The position numbers and the translations under genes were made by a program. Positions 25,668 to 33,768 of a DNA stretch of 64,000 bases are shown here, one piece after another. The stretch spans positions 124,001 through 188,000 of the forward strand of contig JUEB01000015.1 of assembly GCA_000802095.1 (NCBI GenBank). Direction: 5' to 3'. The notes beneath the pieces were generated by a model that was not told the origin of the DNA, did no database searches, and saw only the letters and a program-made list of their open reading frames with translations. The stretch's first letter is position 1. Every line of letters starts with the position of its first letter. The DNA is from Peptococcaceae bacterium BICA1-7. Lineage in GTDB: Bacteria; Bacillota; Desulfotomaculia; Desulfotomaculales; Desulfocucumaceae.

Positions 25668-26522
25668 GTGCTGCTGGAATATCTGTACACACACATAAAG
25701 GGTATCGACGGGGCGACAATTGGTGCGGCATTCATGGCTGCATCAATTCTTTTTTTAATGGCCGGCAACAAACTCAAATTACCAGGCGGCATTGAATTCA
25801 AAGGACAGGCAGAAAGCATTTTAAACAGAACGGGCACTACGCTGGGAAATGAGATAAACAAGACCATGGTTCAAAAAAAAATAACCCAGGCTGATCTCAG
25901 TATACAGCCGGAATATTTTATCGGGCTCCAATACGGCCTCCCGGTGGTATGCCTGGTGGTATTGCTGCCGCCCGCCCTGTTGGGCTGGCTGGACATATAC
26001 TGGATTGTGCTGCCGGCTATTGTCGCATACCTGCTGCCGGGCATGTGGCTGAATAAAAAGTCTAGGGAGCGAGTGGAGACTATAAAAAGAGAAATACCGG
26101 ATTTTTGCATCCTTTTGGGCAACGCCGTAAAGGGAGCCGATTTAATGCTGGCCCTACAGGAGGTGGCCGGGACCATGAAGGGCGAGCTGGCCAAAGAAAT
26201 AGACCGGGCACTGATGGATATGGCCACCGGAGACAACCGGATGGCGGCTTTGAATAAAATGACCAATCGCTGCGGGATTCCGGAACTGACCGGACTGGTA
26301 GGTAAAATGCAACAGGCCATGCGCTATGGGAGCCCGCTGGAGCCGGTGATAAAGCACTATGCGGAAAAAGTGATGTCCAGGAAAAAATACGAAGCCCAGA
26401 AGACAGCAGGAGAGTTGACCATAAAGCTGCTTTTCCCGATAATTATTTTTGTTTTACTGCCTTTGGGAATAATGATGGGGTTCCCTATAGTCTGGAATAT
26501 GTTAAAAGTTTTTGGCAATTAG
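25668..26522 (+). CDS. tadC: Flp pilus inner-membrane platform protein TadC (set 1)
   Basis: A 284-residue protein starting at GTG 25668 after GGGAGGTGCATAA. It has membrane helices near 75-125, a T2SSF domain (EIPDFCILLGNAVKGADLML) and two helices at the C-terminus. It pairs with TadB 13 bases upstream. The Flp pilin gene follows within 31 bases. Confidence 0.86.
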   Translation: MLLEYLYTHIKGIDGATIGAAFMAASILFLMAGNKLKLPGGIEFKGQAESILNRTGTTLGNEINKTMVQKKITQADLSIQPEYFIGLQYGLPVVCLVVLLPPALLGWLDIYWIVLPAIVAYLLPGMWLNKKSRERVETIKREIPDFCILLGNAVKGADLMLALQEVAGTMKGELAKEIDRALMDMATGDNRMAALNKMTNRCGIPELTGLVGKMQQAMRYGSPLEPVIKHYAEKVMSRKKYEAQKTAGELTIKLLFPIIIFVLLPLGIMMGFPIVWNMLKVFGN

Positions 26523-26552
26523 AAAATAGCTATAACAAAGGAGGTGAAAAGA

Positions 26553-26717
26553 TTGAAAGAGCTCATAAAAAGGCTGCACAAAGATGAAAGCGGCCAGGGG
26601 ATGGCGGAATATGCCATTATTTTGGTTGTGATAGCTCTGGTTGCCGTTGCCGGATTTACGTACCTGGGCAACCAGCTAAATACAAAGGTGCATGATGCAA
26701 GTAATGCCCTCAATTAA
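26553..26717 (+). CDS. flp: Flp-type major pilin precursor
   Basis: TTG 26553 follows AAAGGAGGTGAAAAGA and encodes 54 residues. The Flp signature is clear: a short basic leader, ESGQG then MAEYAIILVVIALVAVAG with the Glu at +5 of the mature protein and the adjoining Tyr, then a short polar tail. Cleavage is expected after the Gly of GQG by the prepilin peptidase at 27351. This is the best candidate for the main pilus subunit. Confidence 0.88.
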   Translation: MKELIKRLHKDESGQGMAEYAIILVVIALVAVAGFTYLGNQLNTKVHDASNALN

Positions 26718-26736
26718 TTGTTTGGAAAGCAGTATA

Positions 26737-26769
26737 GACAGGGACATGGTTTCATTCCGTGTCCCTGTC
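26737..26769 (+). other. Intercistronic hairpin after the pilin gene
   Basis: GACAGGGACA (26737-26746) pairs perfectly with TGTCCCTGTC (26760-26769) around a 13-base loop. No T tract follows, so it is more likely a mRNA-processing or stability element that lets the pilin be made in excess of later genes than a full terminator. Confidence 0.55.
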
Positions 26770-26796
26770 CATAGGGGCAAAAAAACGGGAAGTGAT

Positions 26797-27135
26797 ATGG
26801 TGCTTCATTTAGCAAATGGGGAAATTTTGTCACGCAAGATAACGATTGCGGGAAACTACCCCGACCGGCTGCGGGGGCTTTTAGGAAGAAAGGAGATACT
26901 TGCGGATGAAGCCTTGATTATAAAGCCATGTTGTCAAATACATACCTTTTTCATGAGATTTTCTATCGACGTTATATTCCTTGACCGATACGGGTCGGTA
27001 ATGCATGTGATGGAAAATATGCCGCCCTGGAGGGTAAGCAGGCTGGTACCGAGCGCCCGAATGGCGGTGGAACTGCCCGGGGGAATCTTGCAGGGCCGGG
27101 TTGCCCCCGGTGACATATTAAAGTTAGAGGAGTGA
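26797..27135 (+). CDS. DUF192 family protein
   Basis: A 112-residue protein from ATG 26797 with GGAAGTGAT upstream. Family landmarks are RLRGLLGRK, ALIIKPCCQIHTFFMRFSID, VIFLDRYG and ELPGG, the last being the conserved turn of this small beta fold. DUF192 genes are often found inside Tad loci; the biochemical role is not known. An upstream frame to 26692 would run through the hairpin and overlap the pilin gene, so I reject it. Confidence 0.82.
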   Translation: MVLHLANGEILSRKITIAGNYPDRLRGLLGRKEILADEALIIKPCCQIHTFFMRFSIDVIFLDRYGSVMHVMENMPPWRVSRLVPSARMAVELPGGILQGRVAPGDILKLEE

Positions 27136-27139
27136 TGCC

Positions 27140-27343
27140 ATGGGAGGAATTACGGCAACCGTGATGGACAAGTCATTGATTGTCGGAGCTGGGCTGCTGG
27201 GAGTGGCTGTACTGGGGGGTATATTCCACTTCATACAGCTGGGGCTATTTTCAGCCGGGATGGAAAAAGGGCAGGCCGGGGTGCTCTCAGGAGTGTTAAT
27301 GGGGGCAGCCGTAGTCCTCATTTACAAAACTTTCTTTTTGTGA
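27140..27343 (+). CDS. Small two-helix membrane protein of the Tad locus
   Basis: A 67-residue protein with two hydrophobic helices (LIVGAGLLGVAVLGGIFHFI; GVLSGVLMGAAVVLIY). ATG 27140 has GAGGAGTGATGCC upstream. It sits between the DUF192 gene and the prepilin peptidase, so a minor role in pilus assembly is likely. No named family. Confidence 0.55.
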   Translation: MGGITATVMDKSLIVGAGLLGVAVLGGIFHFIQLGLFSAGMEKGQAGVLSGVLMGAAVVLIYKTFFL

Positions 27344-27350
27344 AGGGTGG

Positions 27351-27818
27351 TTGTGGCCTTTGTATGCCAATATAGGTTTTTTTCTTGCGGCCCTCCTGGC
27401 GGCCGTATGCACCTTGACCGATATAAAGACGAGAAAAATATACAACGTGCTAACATACCCGGCGGTCCTGGTCGGCATCGCCCTGAACCTGCTGGCGGGC
27501 AGCTATGCAAATATATACGGCGGCATCATCATATTTGCCATGTACCTGTATTTTTTTCTGTCCGGGAAAATGGGGGCCGGGGATCTGAAGCTGGCTGTGG
27601 CCCTTGCCCTGCTGCTGGGGATGCAGCCGGTTCTTTTGGGATCGCTGGCAGCCGGAATACTTCTGTTGATCTGGGGGTTTGCGGCTACATGGCATAGGAC
27701 AGGACAGCTGCAGACGGCGGTGCTGGTGGTGGCCGGAAAGGTCCCCGGGGGAGAGGCGCCCTACGGGGCGATATTGGGGCCGGCATCGGTTTTAATAGCT
27801 ATCATGTGCTGGCACTAA
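27351..27818 (+). CDS. cpaA: Prepilin peptidase (A24 family, CpaA/TadV type)
   Basis: A 155-residue polytopic protein with the two aspartates of A24 peptidases: TDIKTRKIYN (first Asp near 24) and GKMGAGDLKLA (GxGD, second Asp near 77). It lacks the N-methylation domain, as is usual for TadV/CpaA. It should cut the leaders of the Flp pilin and the pilin-like proteins near 33 and 40 kb. It is the only such peptidase in the window and therefore probably serves both Tad sets. Confidence 0.86.
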   Translation: MWPLYANIGFFLAALLAAVCTLTDIKTRKIYNVLTYPAVLVGIALNLLAGSYANIYGGIIIFAMYLYFFLSGKMGAGDLKLAVALALLLGMQPVLLGSLAAGILLLIWGFAATWHRTGQLQTAVLVVAGKVPGGEAPYGAILGPASVLIAIMCWH

Positions 27819-27929
27819 TGGCGTGGGATGAAGATGACTGAATGCCTGCCCCCCCTTTGTCAAAAGGCATTGCAATTATTACCATTACGTATTATGATAA
27901 CATTAAAAACATGAACAGGTGTGATATTA

Positions 27930-28235
27930 ATGCGAATGGTAAATGTAACAGAAGTCAGAACAAACATACGCGAGATATTATCAGAGGTGGTCAAAAGCCG
28001 GGAGCCAGTCGTAATATTGCAGCGTTCTAAACCTGTAGCATACCTTATTGACGCGGATTCGTTTGAGAAAATACAGTCATCTGAGAAAGAATCTGATACC
28101 TTGACCAAAAGCAGAAAGGAAAGCTTTGACAGGATACTGCAGCTCAGAGCGAAAGTCACAAAGAGAACCGGGTTACAGGAGGATTCGACCCAATTAATCA
28201 GGGATCTCCGAGAGGGGAAGGGGCGTAATGAGTAA
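27930..28235 (+). CDS. Phd/YefM-type antitoxin
   Basis: A 101-residue protein whose first 55 residues match the Phd/YefM fold: VNVTEVRTNIREILSEV, then EPVVILQRSKPVAYLI. The C-terminal half is charged and would bind and block the toxin. It overlaps the PIN toxin gene by 8 bases. ATG 27930 has AGGTG upstream; such antitoxins also repress their own promoter. Confidence 0.85.
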   Translation: MRMVNVTEVRTNIREILSEVVKSREPVVILQRSKPVAYLIDADSFEKIQSSEKESDTLTKSRKESFDRILQLRAKVTKRTGLQEDSTQLIRDLREGKGRNE

Positions 28236-28674
28236 CTATATATGTCTGGATGCATCAATTATTGTCAAGATACTGGTTCAAGAAGAGCATAGCGAAAAAG
28301 CCACCGCGTTGATGCAAAAGGTAATTCAGAACAGGCAGCTAATTGTCCTACCTCCATTTGCTTGGGCTGAGGTAGGAACTGTTCTCAGAAAGAAGCGTAG
28401 GAGAAACGAATTGGCTGTCCAGGAAGCAGACGACCTATGGTTTGAGTTTAGGCTATTTCCAGGAATTGAATATCTGTCGGATGATGAGCTAATGGATCGG
28501 GCATGGAAAATAAGCCGGTATTTTGATTTGCCCACATTGTATGATGCGGCTTATCTAGCTGTGGCGGAGGTTATTGAGGAAAGAACGGGGGAAGCTTGTG
28601 AGTTCTGGACGGCAGATGAAAGGTTGATTAACTCCTTGGGTGGAAAGCGAAAGTATGTAATGCTGTTGCAGTAG
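28228..28674 (+). CDS. vapC: VapC-type PIN-domain toxin
   Basis: A 148-residue PIN-domain protein. The acidic metal ligands are visible: LDAS (D8), WAEV (E near 48), LYDAAYLA (D near 104) and TADERL (D near 131). PIN toxins cut RNA, often tRNA or rRNA. Paired with the antitoxin upstream it forms a type II addiction module, lying between the two halves of the Tad locus. Confidence 0.86.
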   Translation: MSNYICLDASIIVKILVQEEHSEKATALMQKVIQNRQLIVLPPFAWAEVGTVLRKKRRRNELAVQEADDLWFEFRLFPGIEYLSDDELMDRAWKISRYFDLPTLYDAAYLAVAEVIEERTGEACEFWTADERLINSLGGKRKYVMLLQ

Positions 28675-28815
28675 GAAAGGGAAGTAACTACCATTGTTGC
28701 CGACATGGTACAGGTTATTTGGATTAAATAGATGAATCTGTCTGGTGGAAGGTGTTAGGGCAAGAAAAATGTGGTAAAATTGAAAATGGGAATACATACT
28801 AACTAATCAAAACGG

Positions 28816-28938
28816 GCCTCACCTGCCGGGGATGGAAACATCCAAGAAGGGGGGGTGGGGCGGGAAGGTCGTACATTTGACTAGTCGCGGAAAGTAATCA
28901 AAAGCCCCTGAAACTGTTCGCAGCAGTTTCAGGGGCTT
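28816..28938 (+). ncRNA. Structured leader of unknown class before the surface protein gene
   Basis: In the 309-base gap 28675-28983, GCCTCACC (28816-28823) can pair with GGTGGGGC (28854-28861), enclosing the tetraloop hairpin GGATG-GAAA-CATCC (28830-28843). Further on, AAGCCCCTGAAACTG (28902-28916) pairs perfectly with CAGTTTCAGGGGCTT (28924-28938), but only GAGTCAAG follows. An aptamer-like fold followed by a strong hairpin 45 bases before the gene suggests a regulatory leader. It does not match the c-di-GMP-I or -II riboswitch signatures I know. Confidence 0.4.
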
Positions 28939-28983
28939 GAGTCAAGTTCAAGAATAACCAATTAGAAATGAGGTGTAACAGTA

Positions 28984-29700
28984 ATGAAACGATTTCTTTT
29001 ATTCTTCAGTTTACTCTTTGGCCTGGCGCTATTGACAATCAACATGAGGCCGGCCTTATCGCAGACCACCACCACCGGAGGAATATTAACGTTTGAACCG
29101 TCGGGCGCTCTTATTGAGGAAAAGGAGAAAAACCGTGTGGTCTTCCCCGTGGGGAAGGGGGAGTATTTCTTAAACGATAAGACCCCCGGGATTAAAATGG
29201 ACGCGGTGACTTTCCTGGAAAATGACAGGACATATGTACCCGTAAGGTTCCTGGCCAACTCCCTCGGAATCACCGACGATCATATCAAGTGGGACGATGC
29301 CGCCCAGGCGGTGACCCTTGAATCGGATAGCCTGAAGGTAAAGCTGTCCGTGGGGCAGAAGGGCGTTGATGTGAACGGCCAGGGCACTCCCACCGACGTG
29401 GCTCCCCTGCTGCGCAACGGGCGCACATACCTCCCGGCCAGGTTCGTGGCCGAGGCTTTGGGGTTCAAGGTTGACTGGGTGAACGACACCCAAATGGTGC
29501 TGGTCTACTGGCCTGGGGATGCGCCTTCCAATGACAATGTGGTGTACGAGTATTACCTGGGGGAAAGAAACACTCCCACGCAGCCAACAAACCAAACGGC
29601 CAACGATGATAAGGTGTTTGTGCCTCGGGATCTCGGTGGGGGACCTAACACAACAAAACCCACCGGGCCGCCCCTTGGGCCAGACACTGTAGTACACTAA
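28984..29700 (+). CDS. Secreted copper amine oxidase N-domain-like surface protein
   Basis: A 238-residue protein with a signal peptide (FLLFFSLLFGLALLTINMRP, cut near ALS) and two copies of the Cu_amine_oxidN1-type unit: DRTYVPVRFLANSLGI with WDDAAQAVTL, and GRTYLPARFVAEALGF with WVNDTQMVLV. The C-terminus is Thr/Pro-rich. Such domains are common in secreted Clostridia proteins and probably bind the cell surface or carbohydrate, with no oxidase activity. Ribosome binding site GAGGTG. A bidirectional terminator follows. Confidence 0.8.
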   Translation: MKRFLLFFSLLFGLALLTINMRPALSQTTTTGGILTFEPSGALIEEKEKNRVVFPVGKGEYFLNDKTPGIKMDAVTFLENDRTYVPVRFLANSLGITDDHIKWDDAAQAVTLESDSLKVKLSVGQKGVDVNGQGTPTDVAPLLRNGRTYLPARFVAEALGFKVDWVNDTQMVLVYWPGDAPSNDNVVYEYYLGERNTPTQPTNQTANDDKVFVPRDLGGGPNTTKPTGPPLGPDTVVH

Positions 29701-29725
29701 ACCGTAATAAACTGCAAAAACCTTC

Positions 29726-29757
29726 AAAAAAGAGAGCTTTTAAAAGCTCTCTTTTTT
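29726..29757 (+). terminator. Bidirectional rho-independent terminator
   Basis: A perfect 32-base palindrome, AAAAAAGAGAGC...GCTCTCTTTTTT, with a T run at the 3' end on both strands. It separates the amine-oxidase-like gene from the next unit. Confidence 0.85.
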
Positions 29758-29788
29758 ATACCCAAAAATCTTACGAGGAGGAAAAGAA

Positions 29789-31963
29789 TTGAAAAAATAC
29801 TCTTTGCTGTTCATGCTCATTTTTGTGGCTGCCCTCACGATTTTGACATCAATTCCGGCCCTGGCGGCCACATCGGACGAAGTCAGGACCTTCGGCTCCA
29901 CCGACGAGAGGAACCGGGACAACTCCGTAATAGGCAGGGTGCTGTATCTCAGGTACGTCCACGAGGCGGGCGGAGCGTCTTTCTCCCAGCCCCTCATACT
30001 GGACGGCGGACACTGGGGCGGTGACCTGAACGATAAACAGGTGGTAATCACCGTAGAAAAAAACAGGTTAAACGGCTATACCATGTGCGACCTCCTGTCC
30101 GGGGAACTGCTGGACCAAAACACGAAGACCGTTGAACCGGACTGGAGCATACAGCTTTCCGGGCCAGCGCCCACCAAAAGCCACCCAACCTTCTACGAAA
30201 CGCCTGACGGTCGTAAATATATTTTTATCGGTGCCTATGGGCCGTACCTGGATATAGTGGACATTACCGATTTAAAAAATGTTCATTTATACAGAAAAGT
30301 AGATTTAATAAATACCACCGATGTCACCTCTGCCCCTCTGATTATGGATTGGAACAACCACATGGTGGTGGTGGCCACCAGCGGCAATACCGCCAAGGTG
30401 GTACTGTTGGTTGATCCTTTAAAAAACAGTGAGGAATCCGGTACTGCTTATATAGACGCAGGCTCCGGGAGAACATCCTCCTCCCCGGCACCCTTGGATC
30501 TGGACGGGGATGGCAAATATGAGTCCTTTGCCGTGGGTCTTGACCAGGGGACTAACCGGGGAGAACTCCAGATATGCAACCTAAATAGCATTCTGGGCAT
30601 AGACAGGAATGGCCGTGTGGAGCAGATAAGCCAGGATGCTGAGATAGCTATTCCTATATCAGGCGGACTTGTAGGCAGTTTCTCAATGGACAAGAATGTG
30701 CTGTATTTTGGCGACTGTCGCAGCCAGGTGTACGGATATGATGCTTTAAGCAAAAAGCATGTGCTGTATAACGGAGACCTTAAAGGAACATTTAGCAACC
30801 GCTCCCCGGCCCTCACATCATCCCGGGTCTACTTCCCGGCGGTGGGCAGGCTGGGGGAGAAGGGATCTCTCATAGCCATAGACCGCAGTACCGGAAATAC
30901 AGAGTGGGTGAAGCAATTTCTGACCAACGCCCAGACAGCCCCGGTGGTTATAAGGAGCTCCGGTGGCGGGGCCGGCATACTGGAGGGAACCAGCAGATAT
31001 GGAGGTGAAAGCGCCTACGTGGCCATGCTGAACCCGGCTGACGGGACTACGGAGTGCGCCCAGGAGATAGCCTTTGTCAGCGAGATCGGCGGCACCCAGT
31101 ATGCCTCCGGGGTGTCCGGGGAGCTGGCGGTCAATAGGGACACCATGGTGGCCGCCACCGACGGGGGTATTTACATATGGAGGCTCCTGCACACCCTGGA
31201 CCTGGTGGCTGAGGAACTGGATACTGGGGTCAATGGGAAGGCCGAGCCGGGTAAAACCTATCATGGAAAGTTTAAAATAAAATTCAACGGAAAGATAAAG
31301 ACCGATACACTCTTTAGAATAACTGCCGCTGGTGTTGGAGTTCTGGTCAATGGCGTCCCCGTTCAGAACCTGACCATGAACGGCCAGCCCTTACCGTTAG
31401 AGGAGTATAAAGGCGTAAGATTTCCGGTCCTGACAAATCTCGAGGACGGCATGGAATGCACCATTGAATTTGACTATGTGGCCACCGGCGGGCAGATAAA
31501 AATTGACGCCTTCACCAACCTCAACCTGGGCAATGTAAAGGTGATGTGGGACGAAAACACCTATGACAACAATAAAATTGAGAAGACTGTAGAAGGACTG
31601 GGTTATGACATAAAAATAAAACTACAGTCCGACCAGTCCGTATATACTTCCATAGACGGAGATCCGACCCCGGTACAGCTTACGGCCACAGTAACAAGGA
31701 AAGACGATATACCGGGAGTAATTGGCGTAACCGGGTCCATTAAAGATGGTTTTCCCATAGATCTGAAGTTGGCTCCCGGTGAAAGCAAGAAGGTTGAATA
31801 TGGGTACCCCGCCAGGCCGGGAAAGTATACCATCAATGCCGAGGCCTGGCCGTCTGGGGCGGATGATATTTACCCCCCGGATAACAGGGACAGGATTACC
31901 ATCACAGTAAATAATGAGGATTTTAACTTGGATTCTACAATACGTTCAGGAACACGGAGGTGA
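29789..31963 (+). CDS. Large secreted beta-propeller-like surface protein
   Basis: A 724-residue protein starting at TTG 29789 (GAGGAGG upstream) with a signal peptide ending in IPALAA. Residues 40-480 look like a PQQ-type beta propeller: repeated blades such as LYFGDCRSQVYGYDALS, VYFPAVGRLGEKGSLIAID and a Ca-loop-like PLDLDGDGKYES. The last 250 residues are beta-sandwich-like with a CARDB-type pattern (GKYTINAEAWPSGADDIYPP). Position in the Tad locus suggests a pilus-associated or tip protein; that is inference. It overlaps the protease gene by 4 bases. Confidence 0.65.
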   Translation: MKKYSLLFMLIFVAALTILTSIPALAATSDEVRTFGSTDERNRDNSVIGRVLYLRYVHEAGGASFSQPLILDGGHWGGDLNDKQVVITVEKNRLNGYTMCDLLSGELLDQNTKTVEPDWSIQLSGPAPTKSHPTFYETPDGRKYIFIGAYGPYLDIVDITDLKNVHLYRKVDLINTTDVTSAPLIMDWNNHMVVVATSGNTAKVVLLVDPLKNSEESGTAYIDAGSGRTSSSPAPLDLDGDGKYESFAVGLDQGTNRGELQICNLNSILGIDRNGRVEQISQDAEIAIPISGGLVGSFSMDKNVLYFGDCRSQVYGYDALSKKHVLYNGDLKGTFSNRSPALTSSRVYFPAVGRLGEKGSLIAIDRSTGNTEWVKQFLTNAQTAPVVIRSSGGGAGILEGTSRYGGESAYVAMLNPADGTTECAQEIAFVSEIGGTQYASGVSGELAVNRDTMVAATDGGIYIWRLLHTLDLVAEELDTGVNGKAEPGKTYHGKFKIKFNGKIKTDTLFRITAAGVGVLVNGVPVQNLTMNGQPLPLEEYKGVRFPVLTNLEDGMECTIEFDYVATGGQIKIDAFTNLNLGNVKVMWDENTYDNNKIEKTVEGLGYDIKIKLQSDQSVYTSIDGDPTPVQLTATVTRKDDIPGVIGVTGSIKDGFPIDLKLAPGESKKVEYGYPARPGKYTINAEAWPSGADDIYPPDNRDRITITVNNEDFNLDSTIRSGTRR

Positions 31964-32697
31964 GCAAAATAAGATCAACTATTATGCTGCTAATATTGAG
32001 CTTAATGTATGTGACTCCAGTAACAGCAACTGATTTGTCCGGAGATATTTTAAACATAGGCAATATACATCCAAAATATTTTCCGGTTTTTTATTCAGAA
32101 CCCGGGCAGGAATGGATTGTAGATGTTTATAAATATGAAGCCAGTGATGTGGAGAAATTTACTGAATCAATACAAAGTAGTCTAAGAAAGATTAAACTTA
32201 AACCATTTCCAGCCCTCAAAGATGAACTGCCTGAAATATATATATCTCCAGTGAAAATGAAAATGAATATGAATATGCAACAAGAAGATTACCCCGGCAT
32301 ATTGCGAGCATGGTATGATGGACCATTTAATTCAGTTGTTATATCGACTTATCTGATTACAAATTATGAGCAAAGTGTTTTAGACTATACGATAGCACAC
32401 GAATTAGGGCACTGGGTATGGGACAATGTTGCTACAAAAGAAGAATTAAAACAATATAAAAAAATTGCGGGGGACCTCACAAGTGAAGATAGAGCTATAA
32501 TGGAAATGTACAATCTGGATGAAAGAAGGGTTTTGCAGGAGTGGTTTGCAGATGATTTTGCACAATATGCATGTATGATGGTGACTGATCCAACCAAAGA
32601 TGGATATTCTCCGCTTGGTGGTAGCCATGCGCATGAGGGAGAATTACAAAAATATTTCAGCAAATATCGTTTATTAGCCCAAGAAGGATGTAATTAA
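31960..32697 (+). CDS. Secreted zinc metalloprotease-like protein
   Basis: A 245-residue protein with a signal peptide (IMLLILSLMYVTPVTA) and the zinc site HELGHWVW (near 146) followed by an acidic third-ligand candidate in EWFADDFAQY. This is a gluzincin-type layout. The GTG start overlaps the propeller gene stop (GTGA). AT-rich compared with its neighbours. It may process surface proteins or pilins outside the cell; the substrate is not known. Confidence 0.72.
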   Translation: MSKIRSTIMLLILSLMYVTPVTATDLSGDILNIGNIHPKYFPVFYSEPGQEWIVDVYKYEASDVEKFTESIQSSLRKIKLKPFPALKDELPEIYISPVKMKMNMNMQQEDYPGILRAWYDGPFNSVVISTYLITNYEQSVLDYTIAHELGHWVWDNVATKEELKQYKKIAGDLTSEDRAIMEMYNLDERRVLQEWFADDFAQYACMMVTDPTKDGYSPLGGSHAHEGELQKYFSKYRLLAQEGCN

Positions 32698-32726
32698 TAC
32701 GGCATAAAGGGATTGCACTTAATTAT

Positions 32727-32760
32727 CAAGACACAGGTGGTCACTACCACCTGTGTCTTG
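32727..32760 (+). other. Strong hairpin after the metalloprotease gene
   Basis: CAAGACACAGGTGGT (32727-32741) pairs perfectly with ACCACCTGTGTCTTG (32746-32760) around a 4-base loop. No T run follows, so it may stop exonucleases or act as an inefficient terminator. In 32698-32932 I see only this and the next structure. Confidence 0.55.
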
Positions 32761-32865
32761 CTGTGGAGTTCCGGCCAGGGATCGGTGACCAGGTAACAAT
32801 TATAATTGTGATGATTTCGACCGGGAATATAGTAACTACAGTGGCTGAAAATGAGATTTAACAGA

Positions 32866-32909
32866 GTATGCAAATCTGCATACCCCCCTGCAGATTTTGC
32901 AGGGGGGTA
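32866..32909 (+). promoter_or_regulatory. Mutually exclusive hairpins upstream of TadE-like gene
   Basis: Two adjacent hairpins, GTATGCA/TGCATAC (32866-32872, 32877-32883) and CCCCCCTGCA/TGCAGGGGGG (32883-32892, 32898-32907), compete with a third pairing AAATCTGCA/TGCAGATTT (32872-32880, 32889-32897). The block ends 26 bases before the start TTG at 32933. The alternation suggests translational or transcriptional control. Confidence 0.45.
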
Positions 32910-32932
32910 CATAGATTAGGGTGTGATATTTA

Positions 32933-33358
32933 TTGAATAGGCTTAGAAGTCAAAAAGGGTCAATACTGGTGGAATTCTCTATATGCGGAATAATGTTTGT
33001 AGGTTTCGTCATGGGCATCATTGTCATGGGCATTTGGATATACAACTCCTCCCAGGTTAGCCAGGCGGCCAGAATTGCAGCGCACAACGTCGGTGTCACT
33101 GACAATGCCGCAGAGTCACAGAATATGGCCCTCAATTACCTGAACAAGGCGCTTATTGCCTGTCCCGCCAGGGGAGCAGTGGCATACAGCACAGCGGAGA
33201 ACGGCTATGGGGTGGCGGAAGCGTACATGGAGCCTTTGTTCCCGGGATTCCAAAGGTTGATAGACCCATTTGGGTCATCCAATGTTAACGGAAAAATTCA
33301 CATCCGGAAGGAGGCAGTCAGAACCCGTGAGTACATGCTCAGGATCGGGGTTGAGTAA
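32933..33358 (+). CDS. TadE-like minor pilin
   Basis: A 141-residue protein with a type-IV-pilin-like N-terminus: RSQKGSILVEFSICGIMFVG, with Gly then the mature Glu, and a long hydrophobic helix. The rest is a small globular domain typical of TadE pseudopilins. TTG start with AGGGTG upstream. Likely cleaved by the CpaA-type peptidase. Confidence 0.78.
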   Translation: MNRLRSQKGSILVEFSICGIMFVGFVMGIIVMGIWIYNSSQVSQAARIAAHNVGVTDNAAESQNMALNYLNKALIACPARGAVAYSTAENGYGVAEAYMEPLFPGFQRLIDPFGSSNVNGKIHIRKEAVRTREYMLRIGVE

Positions 33359-33755
33359 AAGCATTACAAACAACCAAAAAGGCGTCATTATGCTTGAATT
33401 CGTTTTTACTGTCTCTATTCTCATGGTGATATTCCTGGCCACTGTAACCTTTTCCTTTCTTTTTACCGACTACTACGGCTCCCAGAAGGTGGCCAGGGAG
33501 GGCGCCAGGGAGGCCAGCATGACAAGGGATGTCAGCTGGGCAAAGGTAAAGGCTGAGCAGGCGGCCTGGCTTTGGGGGCTTGACCCCGGGAGGACCTCCA
33601 TTGAATTCTATACGGGCGGAACCGGGGTAACCTGTACGGTACATTACATCGCCAGGCCCTTTAGCAGAACCTTTCCGAGACTGCTGGAAGGCAGCGCACT
33701 GCAGGATTACCGCATAAACACCAGGGCTACTTATATGTGGTCCGATACGAGATAA
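33351..33755 (+). CDS. TadE-like minor pilin
   Basis: A 134-residue protein. TTG 33351 after AGGATCGGGG overlaps the preceding stop and gives a short leader, NQKGVIMLEFVFTVSILM, with the TadE-type Gly and Glu around the cleavage region and a hydrophobic helix. A frame extending to 33270 has no pilin-like leader and is rejected. Part of the TadE/TadG series 32933-34473. Confidence 0.78.
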   Translation: MSKSITNNQKGVIMLEFVFTVSILMVIFLATVTFSFLFTDYYGSQKVAREGAREASMTRDVSWAKVKAEQAAWLWGLDPGRTSIEFYTGGTGVTCTVHYIARPFSRTFPRLLEGSALQDYRINTRATYMWSDTR

Positions 33756-33768
33756 GGGGGTGCTTTTC

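Noticed and set aside
28870-28980. c-di-GMP-II riboswitch, suggested by CGCGGAAAGTAAT
   Set aside because: Only the first bases resemble the aptamer; the conserved pseudoknot and closing segments are absent.
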